A stretch of 64,000 nucleotides of DNA from Anaeramoeba flamelloides (lineage: Eukaryota > Metamonada > Anaeramoebidae), in NCBI GenBank assembly GCA_027625915.1, contig JANTQA010000033.1, positions 8,928,001-8,992,000 on the forward strand, given 5' to 3'. Under the pieces are notes generated by a model. It searched no databases and had not been told where the DNA came from. It saw only the letters and a list, made by a program, of their open reading frames with translations. This document shows, piece after piece, positions 11,240 through 21,957 of this stretch (position 1 is the stretch's first letter; each line of letters starts with the position of its first letter). Position numbers and translations under genes: made by a program.

Positions 11240-12400
11240 GAGTGAAAAAAAGGGTAAAGGGGGTAGTTTATTTTAAAAATAAAATGAAATCTTATCAAGA
11301 TCCTTAAAAAATTTTTTTTTGTAATTTGTGTTTTGGCTTATAAAATGGATGAGTCAGCATCATTTAAACAATTTATTAATTGTGAGTATCTTTTTTGAAA
11401 TCCAAAATTTTCGTGTTTCCAATCTAAAACCAAAAAAAAAAACGTAACCTATTATTTTAATTAACAATTTAATTAATTCTTCAAAATTGTAAAATATATT
11501 TTTCTTTTTATGTTGGAAATTCTTGATTTAGAAAGAAAATCTTTTTATTTCGTTTTATTTTTTAATAATTAATATTTCAATTCAAATATAAGCAAATAAA
11601 GCTAATTGGGGTATAGGTGATTGGATAAATGAAGATTTGATAGAAGCTTAACAAAATTTTATCAATTAAATTTTGATCTATTAAGCAAAAATTTTTTATT
11701 CTTCTTCAAAGTTTGAAAAAATAGTTTTTTGGTTTTCAAAAAAAATTAAAAAAAAATCCTTCAAAAAATGAAAAAAAAATTGAAAAATAATTTTCAAAAT
11801 TAATTGTTTGGTCTTATTCACAAGAATCATTTTAACAATTTATATAATTTTGATAAAAAAAATTGATTTTGAATTTTGAGGATAAAATTGCTTAATTCCC
11901 AAATATCTTTTATAAAATTTTATTTTGAAAAATCTAAATTTCATCTTGTAACAAAAACAAAATTTCTGGGTAAAATTTTTAAACAACTTTAAAACTTTGC
12001 TATTAGAAATACCTTTCTTAAAATAATGTAATTATTTTTCAATTTGTTGGATAAATCAATTTTTTGATTAACCAAAAGAATTATCTCAAAAAAGAAAAAA
12101 TATCCTTACATTAATATTCCTGGCAACCACAGCTTTTTATTTAGTGTATAGTAATGATGGAAATGGGCAATAAACAGGGTAAAAACTTTTTATAATGTAA
12201 GAAATAAAATGAGTTTAATTGTTTTCTTTTTCAGAAAAAATGGAAACAAAAAAATTGATCTCACTGAAAGAATTTCTTGTTTGGGTTTTTAAGTCGATCA
12301 GAATTTTTTGGAATTGACAAAATTTGTAAATACAGAATAACACCAATAACATATTTTAAAATTTATCCCTGTTGCAGTGAAAGACTGATCAATTAAAGTC
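11240..12400 (+). pseudogene. Gene-like segment, paralogue of 44.2-45.9 kb
   Basis: A candidate first exon starts at ATG 11344 (MDESASFKQFIN) and reaches a GTGAGT 5' splice site. A second coding-like piece near 11600-11650 reads NWGIGDWINEDLIEA and stops. Further on, 12150-12200 and 12238-12310 read ETKKLISLKEFLVWVF ... SIRIFW and stop. All parts have inverted counterparts at 45.9-44.2 kb, where the last piece is a long open frame. Neither copy is intact throughout, so a degraded gene or element copy is more likely than an active gene. Function unknown. Confidence 0.45.
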
Positions 12401-12718
12401 AAAATAATTTTTAAACTGATTTAATTATGTTATGAAAATTAGTGGGAATTCTAAATCATAAGTTCAGTTTCCTGTTTCTGGTTGTTCAATTGAAAAATTA
12501 CACATATTTATCTTTTAGAATATAGGGTAAACAATTTATGGTTAAGGTGATTCTAACTCCAAACCTTGACAACCAATATTCGCCAAGACGCCACTACACA
12601 TTATCTCAATTATTAAAATGAATTGTTTATGTTGTGTTTTAAAAAGAGAAATTTCAAGGTGTTTTTTAATTAAAAAAAAAAAAAAATTAAATTAAATAAG
12701 GAAACGTCTTTTACATAC

Positions 12719-13082
12719 AGATTTGTAATCAAGAGATGTTGTTCTATTTAATAATTTTTTAAACGTGCGATTTTTAAATTGTGTTGACAAGCAAAGCATA
12801 TGAAGAGGAAGTTGTCCAAATTTCTATTTTTAAGATAATGCCAATTATTAGTTCATTATAATTAAAGATATTTTTAAGAAATAATTGAGAATTAAAAACA
12901 ATATTTTTATAGTAGTTTGGGATTTAAAATACAAAAACAGAAAATTAAATGAAAAAAAAATTTATTTAAAAAAATATTACATTTGGATAGTTTGGATTTG
13001 CCCCGTGTTTTAATAAAATTTCAAACAAATCAAAATTAATGGTTTTTGATTTAAGTGCTGTGTGTAATAAATACTCATGTTT
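12719..13082 (-). CDS. Ankyrin-repeat gene: two exons
   Basis: Exon 13082-12981 (34 codons) reads KHEYLLHTALKSK ... LLKHGANPNYPN. Exon 12823-12719 (35 codons) reads KFGQLPLHMLCLSTQ ... NRTTSLDYKS. Both are framed by AG and GTAATA or GTATGT and are phase 0, one ankyrin repeat per exon, like the exons at 8.3-8.9 kb. About 3.8 kb of repeats separates them from the next recognised exon. A coding-like tail at 12500-12600 on the same strand (WRLGEYWLSRFG) could be a terminal exon, but the splice site is not decisive. Confidence 0.72.
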
Positions 13083-13324
13083 CTATTGTTATTTAATAGG
13101 GTAAATTTAAAGAAAGGGGTTAAATTTAAAGATTGATGGAGGGGGGGGAGAAACAAGGAACATAGTTTTATAAATTTAAAAGATATTTTATAATAAAATT
13201 AATAGTTCAAATAAGATAATTTCTGTTAATTATATTCACAGTTGTGAATAATTCTTTTTTTGGTTTTTTTCTTCGGGATTGTTACTTGTTTAAAATTTTA
13301 TAATAATTAATTTTTCAAAATATT

Positions 13325-14130
13325 TTTTTTTTTTTTTATTAATGAGGAAGTGTAAATTACACTCTAAGTGCCCTTTTACTTAAATTCCCTTTCAGAAATT
13401 TAAGCGTAAAATCATAGATTTTACAAGTATTAATTAATGAAAATAATTTTAAACGGTTATAATTTAAAATTAATTCATTAAAATTTAAATCTTTTAACTT
13501 ATTCAGAAAAATTAATCTCTCATTTTCATAGGAAGGAACATACCCATAAAAAGTGATCAATATTTTCTATTATTTCATTATGTTCATATTTTAAACATAA
13601 AGGACAAAATTTGCTTGAGGCTTTTTCGATTACATACTAATATCTATTTAAGCAGTTAGTAAATGTTCTGAATTTTAGAATAATTGAGCTTGATGGATAA
13701 TTTAAATATCTTTGATTAATAAATAAATAATTTTTTTTTGGTTTTTAATTATTTTAAAATATTCTTGTGTAGTGCCGTAGAGTGCCGTCAAGTGCCTAGG
13801 TTTTCCAGAATTCAAAAGAATTGAGTAACATCAAAGATTTAACTCAATTCTTTTAAATTTTGGAAAACCTAACAGCGGTTTTTTTTAATTTGAGAAATAA
13901 AAAGAAATTTTTTGAAATTTTCTTTTTATTTCTCAAATTAAAAAAAAAGCTAATTGCAGTATTCCAGAATTAAAAAGAATAGAACAAAATCAAAAGATAC
14001 AATTATATTATTTTAAATTCTGGAAAACCTAACAAAGCTTCCAATTGATAGAATTCAACAACTTATTAGAATTATAATTATATATTTCTTTTTTAAGAAG
14101 CCTTAAATTCTCAGAATTTGGTTTAATTTT
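13325..14130 (-). mobile_element. LINE family-A 3' fragment with internal hairpin array
   Basis: Minus-strand 3' signature AAGTGTAAATTACACTCT near 13345 and the C-terminal remnant GYVPSYENERLIFLNK at 13380-13560. A hairpin array occupies 13774-14040. More LINE ORF follows beyond it (TTGTTGAATTCTATCAATTG, equivalent to 4335-4360). Inserted between ankyrin exons in antisense-free (same-strand) orientation. Confidence 0.75.
13774..14040. repeat. Modular hairpin array 4
   Basis: Cap GTGCCGTAGAGTGCCGTCAA, then three hairpins: a GGTTTTCCAGAATTC.../...TTTTGGAAAACC stem, an AATTTGAGAAATAAAAAG stem with loop TTTTTTGAAA, and a second CCAGAATT.../...AATTCTGGAAAACC stem. Hairpin order differs from the array at 62.2 kb although both sit at the same LINE site. 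Confidence 0.8.
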
Positions 14131-14404
14131 TCGAAATATTGTTTGATAAACATTTTTCAAAACACAAGAATATTTTTTTTTTTTTAGTATTATTTACAAT
14201 TGACGTTATGATGAGGATACTTTCAATGGAAAATTCTTCACATTACACTCAAAATTCCCATTTAACTTGAATTGAACAATAATTATGGCTTTTAGTATAA
14301 AAAAAATTAACTAAAATTAAAAAACAGATTTGAAAAAGAATTTAGCAAGAAAAAGGAAAAACTTAATTTTTTTAATACCTTTTAAATTTTATTCTTTCAG
14401 TGAT

Positions 14405-16321
14405 ACGTTAAGTGTTAACTTTAAAAGTTTTATAGAATAGTTTGGGGTTGGAAGTAGAAAAAAAAAATTAATTCAGGCAGAGAGGGCTTGATCATCAAAG
14501 AAATTGAGAAGATGAGTTTTTTTATTGTTTTTTTTTTTTTGAGATCTCAAAGATTTTTTTTTTCATTTTTTTCATTTATCTGTTGAGTTATTTTTACAGA
14601 AAGAATATTACAACATCCGTACTTTGTCAAAAATAGATGGTTACAAAACAACTGCAAATTAAACCCTTTTTCAGTCAAAGTACCCAGTTTTATTGAAGAA
14701 ATAGAACACATTCTATGGGTTTAATTCATTATTCTTCTCAAACTAAAGATTTCAATTTTTTGATCAAAATCATTTTTTCTCAGTTTGTAAATTTTTTTTT
14801 TTTTTGCTTTTTGCTTTTTTTTTTCTTTTCTTTTTTTTTTTTTTTTTAAAATTAAATTTGAAAAAAAAAATGTTTGAAACTCAAAATTAACATTAAGAAA
14901 AGTTAGGCTTTGTATGTTCTTTTAAAATTCATAGATTTACAAGTGAAAAATCTTATTGTCAACAATTTTAATTTCCAAAAGAAATCGATAAATTTTGCAC
15001 CAGACATTCCAATGAAAGGGGTACCAAAACTTTTATAACATTTTTTTTTTTTGAAATTTATGGCTTGTTCAGGCTTTTCTTTTATAATTATCGACTCTAA
15101 TACGAAGTTTATTATTTCTCGTATTTCTAAACAATCTAAGTTTGGCTGATTCTGAAAAAAAAAAAAAAGTGACTTTTTCATTTTTGGCTAGGCTACTTTG
15201 AGTGAAATGGAGTTTAGATTATATTGAATTAAATTGATTGTGTACTTAGTTAAAATAATTTGTTTTTATTTGGGGAAATTTAGTCCTTTGGAAATTTAAA
15301 ATAAGAATCGAGTAATTTTTTTTTCCTAATTTGGATTATTTGTAATTGAGACATTTTTGTTTATTTGATTTTTTGCTGTTTGAGAAACTTGAAATTTTTT
15401 CTTTTTGTTTTTTTGAATCCAAAAATCCAAACAAAAAAGGGGTAGAGTATTGAAAAAAAATACCTGTCCTGAAAATAAATATCTCACAAGATTTTTAATT
15501 GTTAGCTGTTGTGTAATTTCTTTTATTTAAATTCAAATCCTTTTTTTAAGAATCAAACTATGAAAAGTATAAATAACCAAATATTTTGTGATGATTAATT
15601 AAATTACACTTGTTCAAAACTCCATTCAATCAATCAAAAAACAAGAATAAAAATTTTCAGTTTCTCCAAATTCTAGCAAACCTCTACAAAACTCTATTTT
15701 TTCCAAAAAAGTAGATCTACTTAGGTTATCAAACAATTAAATGGGTATTCTATAGAAACCTCATACTTTAATGTTCTTTAGGTGGGTTTATTACTGAGTT
15801 TATAAAAAATTTGGTTCGTTATAAAAAGGATTAGATTTTAAATCTTTGAAATTACACAACAGTTTTCCTAATGTTAACAATTAAAAATCTTATCAGGGAT
15901 TTATTTTCATATAGCAGTATTTTTTTCAATATATTAATTTTTTTTTAAATTTGATTTTCTAAAATTGAGAATTCTTTGAAAATTTTTTATTTTAATTGTT
16001 GATTAAGAAATCCACGCAAAAAGGATTCGATCTTTTCACTGAAAATTTAATTGGAGATAAATGATTTTCTTTTAAAAATGTGAAATCATTTCTCTAAAGT
16101 TGAAAATTTTAGTGGGGTATCGGGTTTAATGTACACTTCACTAGTCTGAAAAAAAAAAATTGAAAATTTCAAGTTAGACAAACTTATTACTACAATTATC
16201 ATTTCATCCTTGTTAATCGGGTTTATTCACAATATAATCAACATTCCAGTTCTTAACAATCTTGAAAGTGTTGTATTTATTGTTGTCATTAGTAGTACTA
16301 AGATTTTTAAAAGTCTCGAGT
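14405..16321 (-). CDS. Coding-like exon cluster, product unknown
   Basis: Several minus-strand segments look coding and are preceded by pyrimidine-AG. 16321-16225 reads LETFKNLSTTNDNNKYNTF in one frame. 16149-16090 follows TTTTTTTTTTCAG and reads TSEVYIKPDTPLKFSTLE. 15153-14903 follows a T-rich AG and reads NQPNLDCLEIREIINFVLES, ending KSMNFKRTYKA and stop. 14721-14554 has ATG and reads MCSISSIKLGTLTEKGFNLQ. 14516-14405 reads LIFSISLMIKPSLPELI. Which of these are spliced together, and whether they belong to the ankyrin gene, is unclear. No family recognised. Confidence 0.4.
15448..15933. mobile_element. MITE-like element with ~80-bp inverted repeats
   Basis: Left arm TTGAAAAAAAATACCTG ... 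ATTTTTAATTGTTAG ... TTGTGTAATTTC is mirrored by GAAATTACACAACAG ... CTAACAATTAAAAATCTT-like sequence ... CAGTATTTTTTTCAA on the right. TA flanks both ends. Non-coding centre of about 0.3 kb. Compatible with a non-autonomous Tc1/mariner-type element. Confidence 0.55.
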
Positions 16322-16516
16322 CTAGAAAAGAAGGTCTATTTTGGGGTAAAAATATTTAAATGGAGGTGACAATGAATTTTCATTAAATTCAACTTTAGGA
16401 TATTTTTTTGAAGAGATAATAACTAATAGTTTTGAAAACACTCTATTCATCTAAATAAACTCAAATACGGAAAAAAAATAACTGATGATAAATAAAATTT
16501 TATAAATATTCCATGT

Positions 16517-16690
16517 TATAGGTTTTCCAGAATTTAAAAGAAGAGAACAATATCATATTGATTTTACTCTATTCTTTTGAATCCTGGAAAACGTAACAGC
16601 GGTTTTTTTTACTTTTTGTCATAAACAGAAAATTTAAAGAACTTTTCGGTTTATTACAAAAATTAAAAAAAACCGAACTCCAAAAAAAAA
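16517..16690. repeat. Modular hairpin array 5 (outside a recognised LINE)
   Basis: AGGTTTTCCAGAATTTAAAA is mirrored by TTCTTTTGAATCCTGGAAAA. AACAGCGG and a second hairpin based on ATAAACAGAAAATTTA / CGGTTTATTACAAAA follow. No decamer cap or LINE sequence was recognised at its borders. Confidence 0.6.
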
Positions 16691-16842
16691 AGTGATTTTT
16701 TACAGGATTCAAAAGAACAAGTAATTCTTTAATAGTCAAAATAATTGGTTATCCGTTTGACGGATATTGATTAAATTTCAAATTCTTTTAAAATATATGA
16801 TTATAACATCTTAAGTCGAAGAAAAAAATTATTCGAATTATT

Positions 16843-17104
16843 CCCTAATAAAAAAAGTTTTTTATAACATGTTATAAACGCGTTGTAAAGGTATTATAAA
16901 CGTTTAAAATGTTATAAAATTTTTATCATAACAACTTTTATAACATAAAAATTTGTTATAAAATGTGTTATAAAATTTGTAACATGTTATAAACCTGTTA
17001 TAAGAATATTTTTTAAACAAAATATTGAAAAAATCATTATATAAAAGGAAATTTTGTTCTAAAAATGTTATATAGATGTTATAAAAAAAGTTTTTTTATT
17101 AGGG
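16843..17104. mobile_element. MITE-like element with TTATAAC-rich interior
   Basis: Ends are CCCTAATAAAAAAAGTTTTT and its inverse, with roughly 26-bp terminal inverted repeats running into TTATAAC. The interior is a dense series of GTTATAA/TTATAAC words, several forming perfect small palindromes such as TTATAACATGTTATAA. No clear target duplication. Non-coding. Confidence 0.6.
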
Positions 17105-17344
17105 TTTACGATAAAATATGAAAAAAATCTTAATATATTATTGGATAATTGGATTTTTATACCTAAATTGTTAAATATATTTGTAAAAAATTTTTTAATC
17201 AAAAGATCTTTTATTAACCAATTGTGTTTATTATAATTGGTGTTATTAAAAAGTGTAAAATTATCAAATATTTAATTTTTGAAAAAATTCTTTCATGATC
17301 GTGTTCTGAAGCTTAGTACACCCTTATCTTTCGGAAAAAAATAA

Positions 17345-17803
17345 CTGTTGAGAGAAAAATGTTGGACACAGAAAAATGGTTGGACACCATTTTTAATTGA
17401 GAACATTAGTAAAATTGAAAATCAAATCCTATTGATAACTAGGTGAATTTTATATAAATCCAGGTTTAAATGTGTTACAAGTTCATTAATCTGGGGTTTG
17501 TGTAGAATACTCATTTGAATGGTTGATAACTAAAAGTAGATCATGCTATTTTAACAAAAATCCAAGTTGTAGTAAAGTTTACTATTAATTCTGAAAATGG
17601 TAATTTTTAAACTTGCTTTAGATTATAAGAGATAAGGTTTTGAAAAAGTAGAATTACACTAATCGTTATTCTAACAAGTAGATTATTGTTATTTTCTTTA
17701 GTTATTTCACAAACGATAGAAATTAAAAATCATTTTCAGTAATGTTCCCAATTAAAAATGGTGTCCAACCATTTTTCTGTGTCCAACATTTTTCTCTCAA
17801 CAG
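17345..17803. mobile_element. MITE with TAA target duplication (PIF/Harbinger-like)
   Basis: Terminal inverted repeats of about 57 bp start CTGTTGAGAGAAAAATG and continue TTGGACACAGAAAAATGG; similarity extends to about 75 bp. TAA at 17342-17344 and 17804-17806 matches the 3-bp TWA duplication of PIF/Harbinger elements. The 0.3-kb core is non-coding. The arms are almost identical, implying a fairly recent insertion. Confidence 0.75.
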
Positions 17804-17963
17804 TAAATAAGATTTACAAGTGTACAAAGAAAGCAATAACATTATTTCAAAATGTTGGTTATTATAAAGACTGTATCACCACAAATTCGGTGATCAATTG
17901 CCTTTTCAATTTTACTACTTTTCCAATTATTCAATCAGATTTTTTTAGTGGGTGTATTGTAAA

Positions 17964-17964
17964 C

Positions 17965-17993
<29 letters not shown>
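17964..17993 (+). repeat. Poly(A) run, 29-30 nt
   Basis: Uninterrupted A tract in what would be an intron of the ankyrin gene on the minus strand, where it reads as a T tract. Confidence 0.8.
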
Positions 17994-17997
<4 letters not shown>

Positions 17998-18056
17998 CAT
18001 AATATTTGGAGTTGAAAAGACTTAGAACCAACCAAAAAGTCAAAGAAAATAATTAC

Positions 18057-18547
18057 ACAATATTTGTTCACATCTGATCCATTCTTGATCATCATTTCAA
18101 GAACATTACCGTTTGTTGGATGTTTAAAAAATAAGAATAGTGGTGTAGTATTGTTCCAGAATAGATTTGGATCTGCACCTGCATCAAAAAGAACTTGAAG
18201 AACTTCCAAATCTGTGTTTCCTAAACAAAATTCGTGCAACGATGGTTTGACTCTTTGCTATTTCAAAACAATTATTAGGTTCAAAGCAAGATACTTTAAG
18301 AATCAAATTTAAAAGTTTGTTGAGAAAAATTAAGAAAGGAATTAATAAGTACATGTGATTTATTCACTTGTGAGCCATTTTCAATCATCAGCTTTACTTT
18401 TTCACATGATAATTTGTATTTGATTGCAAAGTTTAAAGCTTGATCTTTTTGTTTTTGATTAAACTTATGGAACAATTGTTTGGTGTCTGAGGTGGTAATT
18501 AAATTTAAAAATTCTTGTTTTTGTTTTTGGATGCTTTGGGTTTTCAT
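18057..18547 (-). CDS. Ankyrin-repeat gene: first two exons
   Basis: Exon 18547-18353 starts with ATG (MKTQSIQKQKQEFLN) and ends KLMIENGSQVNKSH. A 95-nt intron (GTACTT ... ATAG, 18352-18258) follows. Exon 18257-18057 reads QRVKPSLHEFCLGN ... LFDAGADPN ... MMIKNGSDVNKYC, about two ankyrin repeats, then GTAATT. Both borders are phase 0. Repeat loops GSQVN, GADPN and GSDVN are diagnostic. This looks like the 5' end of a scaffold protein; the ankyrin exons at 13.1-8.3 kb are same-strand, same-phase candidates for its continuation, with TE-filled introns. Confidence 0.75.
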
Positions 18548-18789
18548 TCAGAATTTTGGAAATTCAGGAAAACAACACAATCCTGTCTAATAATAAGAAA
18601 TAAGAAAAATGATTTTTTTTCAAATTTGTTTGTGGGAAAAACCTGACAAACACACAGCACTTCCACAACTAATTTTTCTGAGAGGATTTTAAATTGGAGC
18701 TTAAGGGTTGTGGATAGTATAAACTAATTTTCAATCCTTTTACTTGGGCAAGTATGAACCCAAAATTCAATATTTCCAATCTTTTTTTT

Positions 18790-18948
18790 TTTTATTATTG
18801 GAGAGGTGTAAATTATACTCTAGTTACCCTTAGACTTAAATTACCTTTCATAAATTTAAGCACAAAATCATAGATTTCAGGATTATTAATTAAGGAAAAT
18901 AATTTCAAACTATCACAGTTTACAATTATTTCATTAAGGGTTTAGTGA
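18790..18948 (-). mobile_element. LINE family-A 3' end, short truncated copy
   Basis: AGGTGTAAATTATACTCTAG and CTTAGACTTAAATTACC, then the minus-strand C-terminal remnant up to about 18945. Ends abruptly at TAAGGGTTTAGTGACTTAAC, a severely 5'-truncated insertion. Confidence 0.65.
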
Positions 18949-19364
18949 CTTAACGTGAATATGCACCATACTCAAGGGGTGACCTGAGACCAAAAAGTTT
19001 ATGTGAAATAGCCCTTGTTTTGGTTGACAAAATTCAAAAAAAAAACAAAAAATTCCATTGTTTCATCTTTGACAAAAAATTAAACGAAGAAAAATAAGTT
19101 TTATAGAGTTCTCAATTTCAAAAATCAAAATTTAAAAAAAAAATTCATCTTTTCTGATTTTCTATTTCCAAATGGTTAAATTTCTTTAATTTAAAACAAA
19201 TTGCTTTCTTGAATTTCGCAAACAATTTAATTCGATTTAGTCTGATTTGTGGTTATTTTGTAACACTCTAAATTTGAACAAGTAAGGATTTTGTAAAATT
19301 CAATTGATAAAAATATTTCATTTGAAAAATGAAAAAAAAAAAAAAAAATCACCGAGATCTCAAA

Positions 19365-19472
19365 AAGCGCCAAAGATACACACTTCAAAACTGTCATAGT
19401 TGTTTTCAAAATTGTATATTCTAACCATTATAATTGGAAATTGGGTGTCTTTCTTCGGCTCTTTTTTCTATA
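19365..19472 (-). CDS. Isolated coding-like exon, product unknown
   Basis: Minus strand, after CATTTATAG: reads KKEPKKDTQFPIIMVRIYNF then ENNYDSFE, with a possible 5' splice site GTGTGT. Codon content (GCC, CCG, GAC) is unlike the surrounding spacer. Neighbouring frames also look partly coding, so the exact exon is uncertain. Confidence 0.35.
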
Positions 19473-19547
19473 AATGTCCTCGTTTTTGGTTGTTGATTTT
19501 TCAAGATTGATCGTTTATCGTAGGTTGGTTGTTTTTGATAGGTGTTA

Positions 19548-19915
19548 CAGCCAATTTATTCAACTTGTGAATTTTTTCTTTCCTTTTGTAATATAACCTG
19601 AAACAAAAAAATTGTTTAAAACTTTTTTTTCTTTCATCATGTTGTGACAAAAATTGTTTAAAGCAATTTTTTTCTTTCAAGTTAAACTTCATAATGAAAG
19701 AAAAATTCTCAAGTTGAATAGATTGGCTCTAATGGTGGTTTAGGTGAGTTTAAAAGCAAGAATTTTTGTAATGTTTCAGAACGAAACATTACAAGTTGAA
19801 ACGAAATAATTTTTGTCACAACATGATGAAAGAAAAAAATGTTTTAAACAATTTTTTTGTTTCACGTTATATTACGAAAGGAAAGAAAAAATTCAAAAGT
19901 TGAATAAATTGGCTG
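19548..19915. mobile_element. TA-flanked long-arm MITE (Tc1/mariner-like)
   Basis: Terminal arms of about 110 bp start CAGCCAATTTATTCAACTT and are mirrored on the right, ending GGCTG. TA lies at both borders (19546-19547 and 19916-19917). Inside is a perfect small palindrome, GTAATGTTTC ... GAAACATTAC (19768-19792), and a partial third arm (AAGTTGAATAGATTGGCT near 19718), suggesting internal rearrangement. Confidence 0.7.
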
Positions 19916-19929
19916 TAGGTACTCATAAA

Positions 19930-20900
19930 AATTACTAAAAAGTTTTTTTCCATTTCAGAATACAAAATTTCAACCTAATGACTCAACCCTTAAAAATGAA
20001 GGATCAAAAAAAAAAAAAATATCTCAAAAAATAGAGTTAATTATTCAGAAAATTTTCATAATTAATAAATCAAAAAAACAAAAAATCTGATGAATATTAG
20101 GAAAAAATTTAATAAATTTCATACCCAATTTAAAATTTTACTCAAAATATAAAGGAGTTTACTTACATAATATTGAATATTAATCTAGATGATTGTATTG
20201 AAACAAGAGAGCTAAAAAAAAAAAAGAACGGGTTGATATTTTAAAAAAAGGGTTTGATGATCTGTGCCATATATTTTTGACTATGTAACCAAATATTTAA
20301 AATTGAATTGAGTACTATTTTTAGATTTATTTTTTACTTGTTGCCCCAAATTTAATTCAAAAAAGACGTAAAAAAAGTCTAAAATTTAAAAAAGAATATG
20401 AAAATAAAGATTTTACTTTTTCTTTTATACTCTGTAAATTTACAATTGTAAAGTTAAAAAAAATTCTTATAACAGACTATTATTGATTACACAATCTTAA
20501 ACCTGGGCAATCTCTTTTCGAATTGAAGAAATCTAAAAATCACTTTTTGAAGAAATAGTGGGATTAAAACTAAAAAAATAAAATTAAAATAACGATCTGA
20601 AATTTTAAAATGTTTAGAGAATTTATTCAATTTTTTTAATGTAAATAAAAAAAAAAAAATAATTTCATTGTATTAAAAAAATTATAATTCTTCAAACACA
20701 AATCTTGGTTTTGCAGAAACTTGGTTTGAAGAAGAAATGAGTAAAATAAAAACAAAAAAAAATAAATTCTCAGAAAAATGCAAAAAAAAACAAAAATAAA
20801 ACAAATTTATTTATATAAAAAAGAGGAAAATGAAAATTGCCTCTTTTCTATTTTGTCATACTCCGATAACAACTCTAAAATACGTAGGACTGGTATATTT
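19930..20900. other. AT-rich intergenic stretch, nothing recognised
   Basis: Low-complexity A/T sequence containing no supported exon, repeat or RNA gene. It is the presumed 3' flank of the coiled-coil gene that ends at 20905. Confidence 0.5.
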
Positions 20901-20904
20901 TTCA

Positions 20905-21957
20905 TTAATTATTAGATTTGGGGGTTTCTACTTTGGTTGCCATCTGATTTTTCTTTCTCTTTAGGCGATTTGACCAAAATTTGTTCTTTTTTTTATATTT
21001 TTTGATCTTGAAAGATTTATGGTATTGTTTGGTTTTGTTTTGAATTTTTTTCTTTGATCGTGACTCTGATTTTAATTTTTTTTTGGGGTGCTTTTTCTTT
21101 TTTTTACGAACTTCGGCTTCGTGTTCAGAGTATGCGTTTTTCTTTTTTCTATTTTTCTTGAGTCTGTATTTAATGTTTTTCTTCTTGGTTTTGTGATTTT
21201 GAAGAGAATTTTTTGGAAATAATTTGGAGTAGTAGTCTGGTCCGTCAAAGGTTCTTGGTGATAAGATGCTTAAGTGTGTATTAGTCACATAGTCAGAGTC
21301 TTCTGTCAGTTCTGTAAAATCTGTTCTTTCATTTAAATCAGTCATGGACAAAAAGGCTCGATCAAATTTTGGAGTTGATTTGGAACCTACGATGCTTTTG
21401 TAAAAATTTTCCGAGTTCATCTGAATGGAAGTGTCGTCACAAAACATGATTTCTTGGATTTTTTCTTGGATCACTTGGTTTTGTTGCTGAAGTAACTTCT
21501 TTTTCTTTTTCAAATACTCCAATTTATAATTCAAACAATTTTTTTCAATTTTTAATTTTTGTGATTTTTTTACCAATTTACTTCTTTTTTCATTTGAATC
21601 TTCTACATTGCTTATTTTTTGAAGTAGCTTTTCTATGGTGATTTTTGAATGAGGGTCAAAAATAACAGATTTTTTATGATTAATATTCAAAAGATTAAAC
21701 AAAAAATAATTAAGACCAAGTTTATATTTATAAAAAGGAGACGGAAGAAATAGATAAATACTTTTTAAGGTTTGAATTCCTTCTTCAAATGACTTTCGGT
21801 CTTCCTTTGCCTTTTCTTTCAATTTTTCTATTCTTTCTTTGAGATCTTGTCGTAAGATTTCCTTTTCATTAGTTTCGACTTGCACTTTTCCAGTTTGTCT
21901 TCTAAATGTCTCCATTTGGATCTTTTGTTTTAAAATTGGTTGGTTGATTTCTAACAT
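20905..21957 (-). CDS. Lysine-rich coiled-coil protein, 350 aa
   Basis: Single open frame from a true ATG at 21957. Residues about 30-65 (KEILRQDLKERIEKLKEKAK) and 105-175 (charged heptads, KKKKKLLQQQNQVIQEKIQE) are predicted coiled coils by inspection. The middle is acidic and Ser/Thr-rich (SMTDLNERTDFTELTEDSD). The C-terminal 90 residues are extremely basic (KKKKKHPKKKLKSESRSKKK), suggesting nuclear localisation or nucleic-acid binding. A hydrophobic insert near residues 68-95 could be an unspliced intron, but no clean 3' site was seen. No family recognised. Confidence 0.65.
   Translation of the reverse strand: MLEINQPILKQKIQMETFRRQTGKVQVETNEKEILRQDLKERIEKLKEKAKEDRKSFEEGIQTLKSIYLFLPSPFYKYKLGLNYFLFNLLNINHKKSVIFDPHSKITIEKLLQKISNVEDSNEKRSKLVKKSQKLKIEKNCLNYKLEYLKKKKKLLQQQNQVIQEKIQEIMFCDDTSIQMNSENFYKSIVGSKSTPKFDRAFLSMTDLNERTDFTELTEDSDYVTNTHLSILSPRTFDGPDYYSKLFPKNSLQNHKTKKKNIKYRLKKNRKKKNAYSEHEAEVRKKKKKHPKKKLKSESRSKKKIQNKTKQYHKSFKIKKYKKKNKFWSNRLKRKKNQMATKVETPKSNN

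Noticed and set aside
4366-14040. Hairpin arrays as CRISPR or as tRNA/riboswitch clusters
   Set aside because: Units are palindromes of variable type without unique spacers, no cas genes exist, the genome is eukaryotic, and no cloverleaf or aptamer core fits.
17758-18015. Plus-strand ORF opposite the ankyrin exons
   Set aside because: Begins in the arm of a MITE and ends in the poly(A) run; no splice or family support. A minus-strand GDTVFIITNIL-like frame there could be a decayed ankyrin exon but is too short to call.
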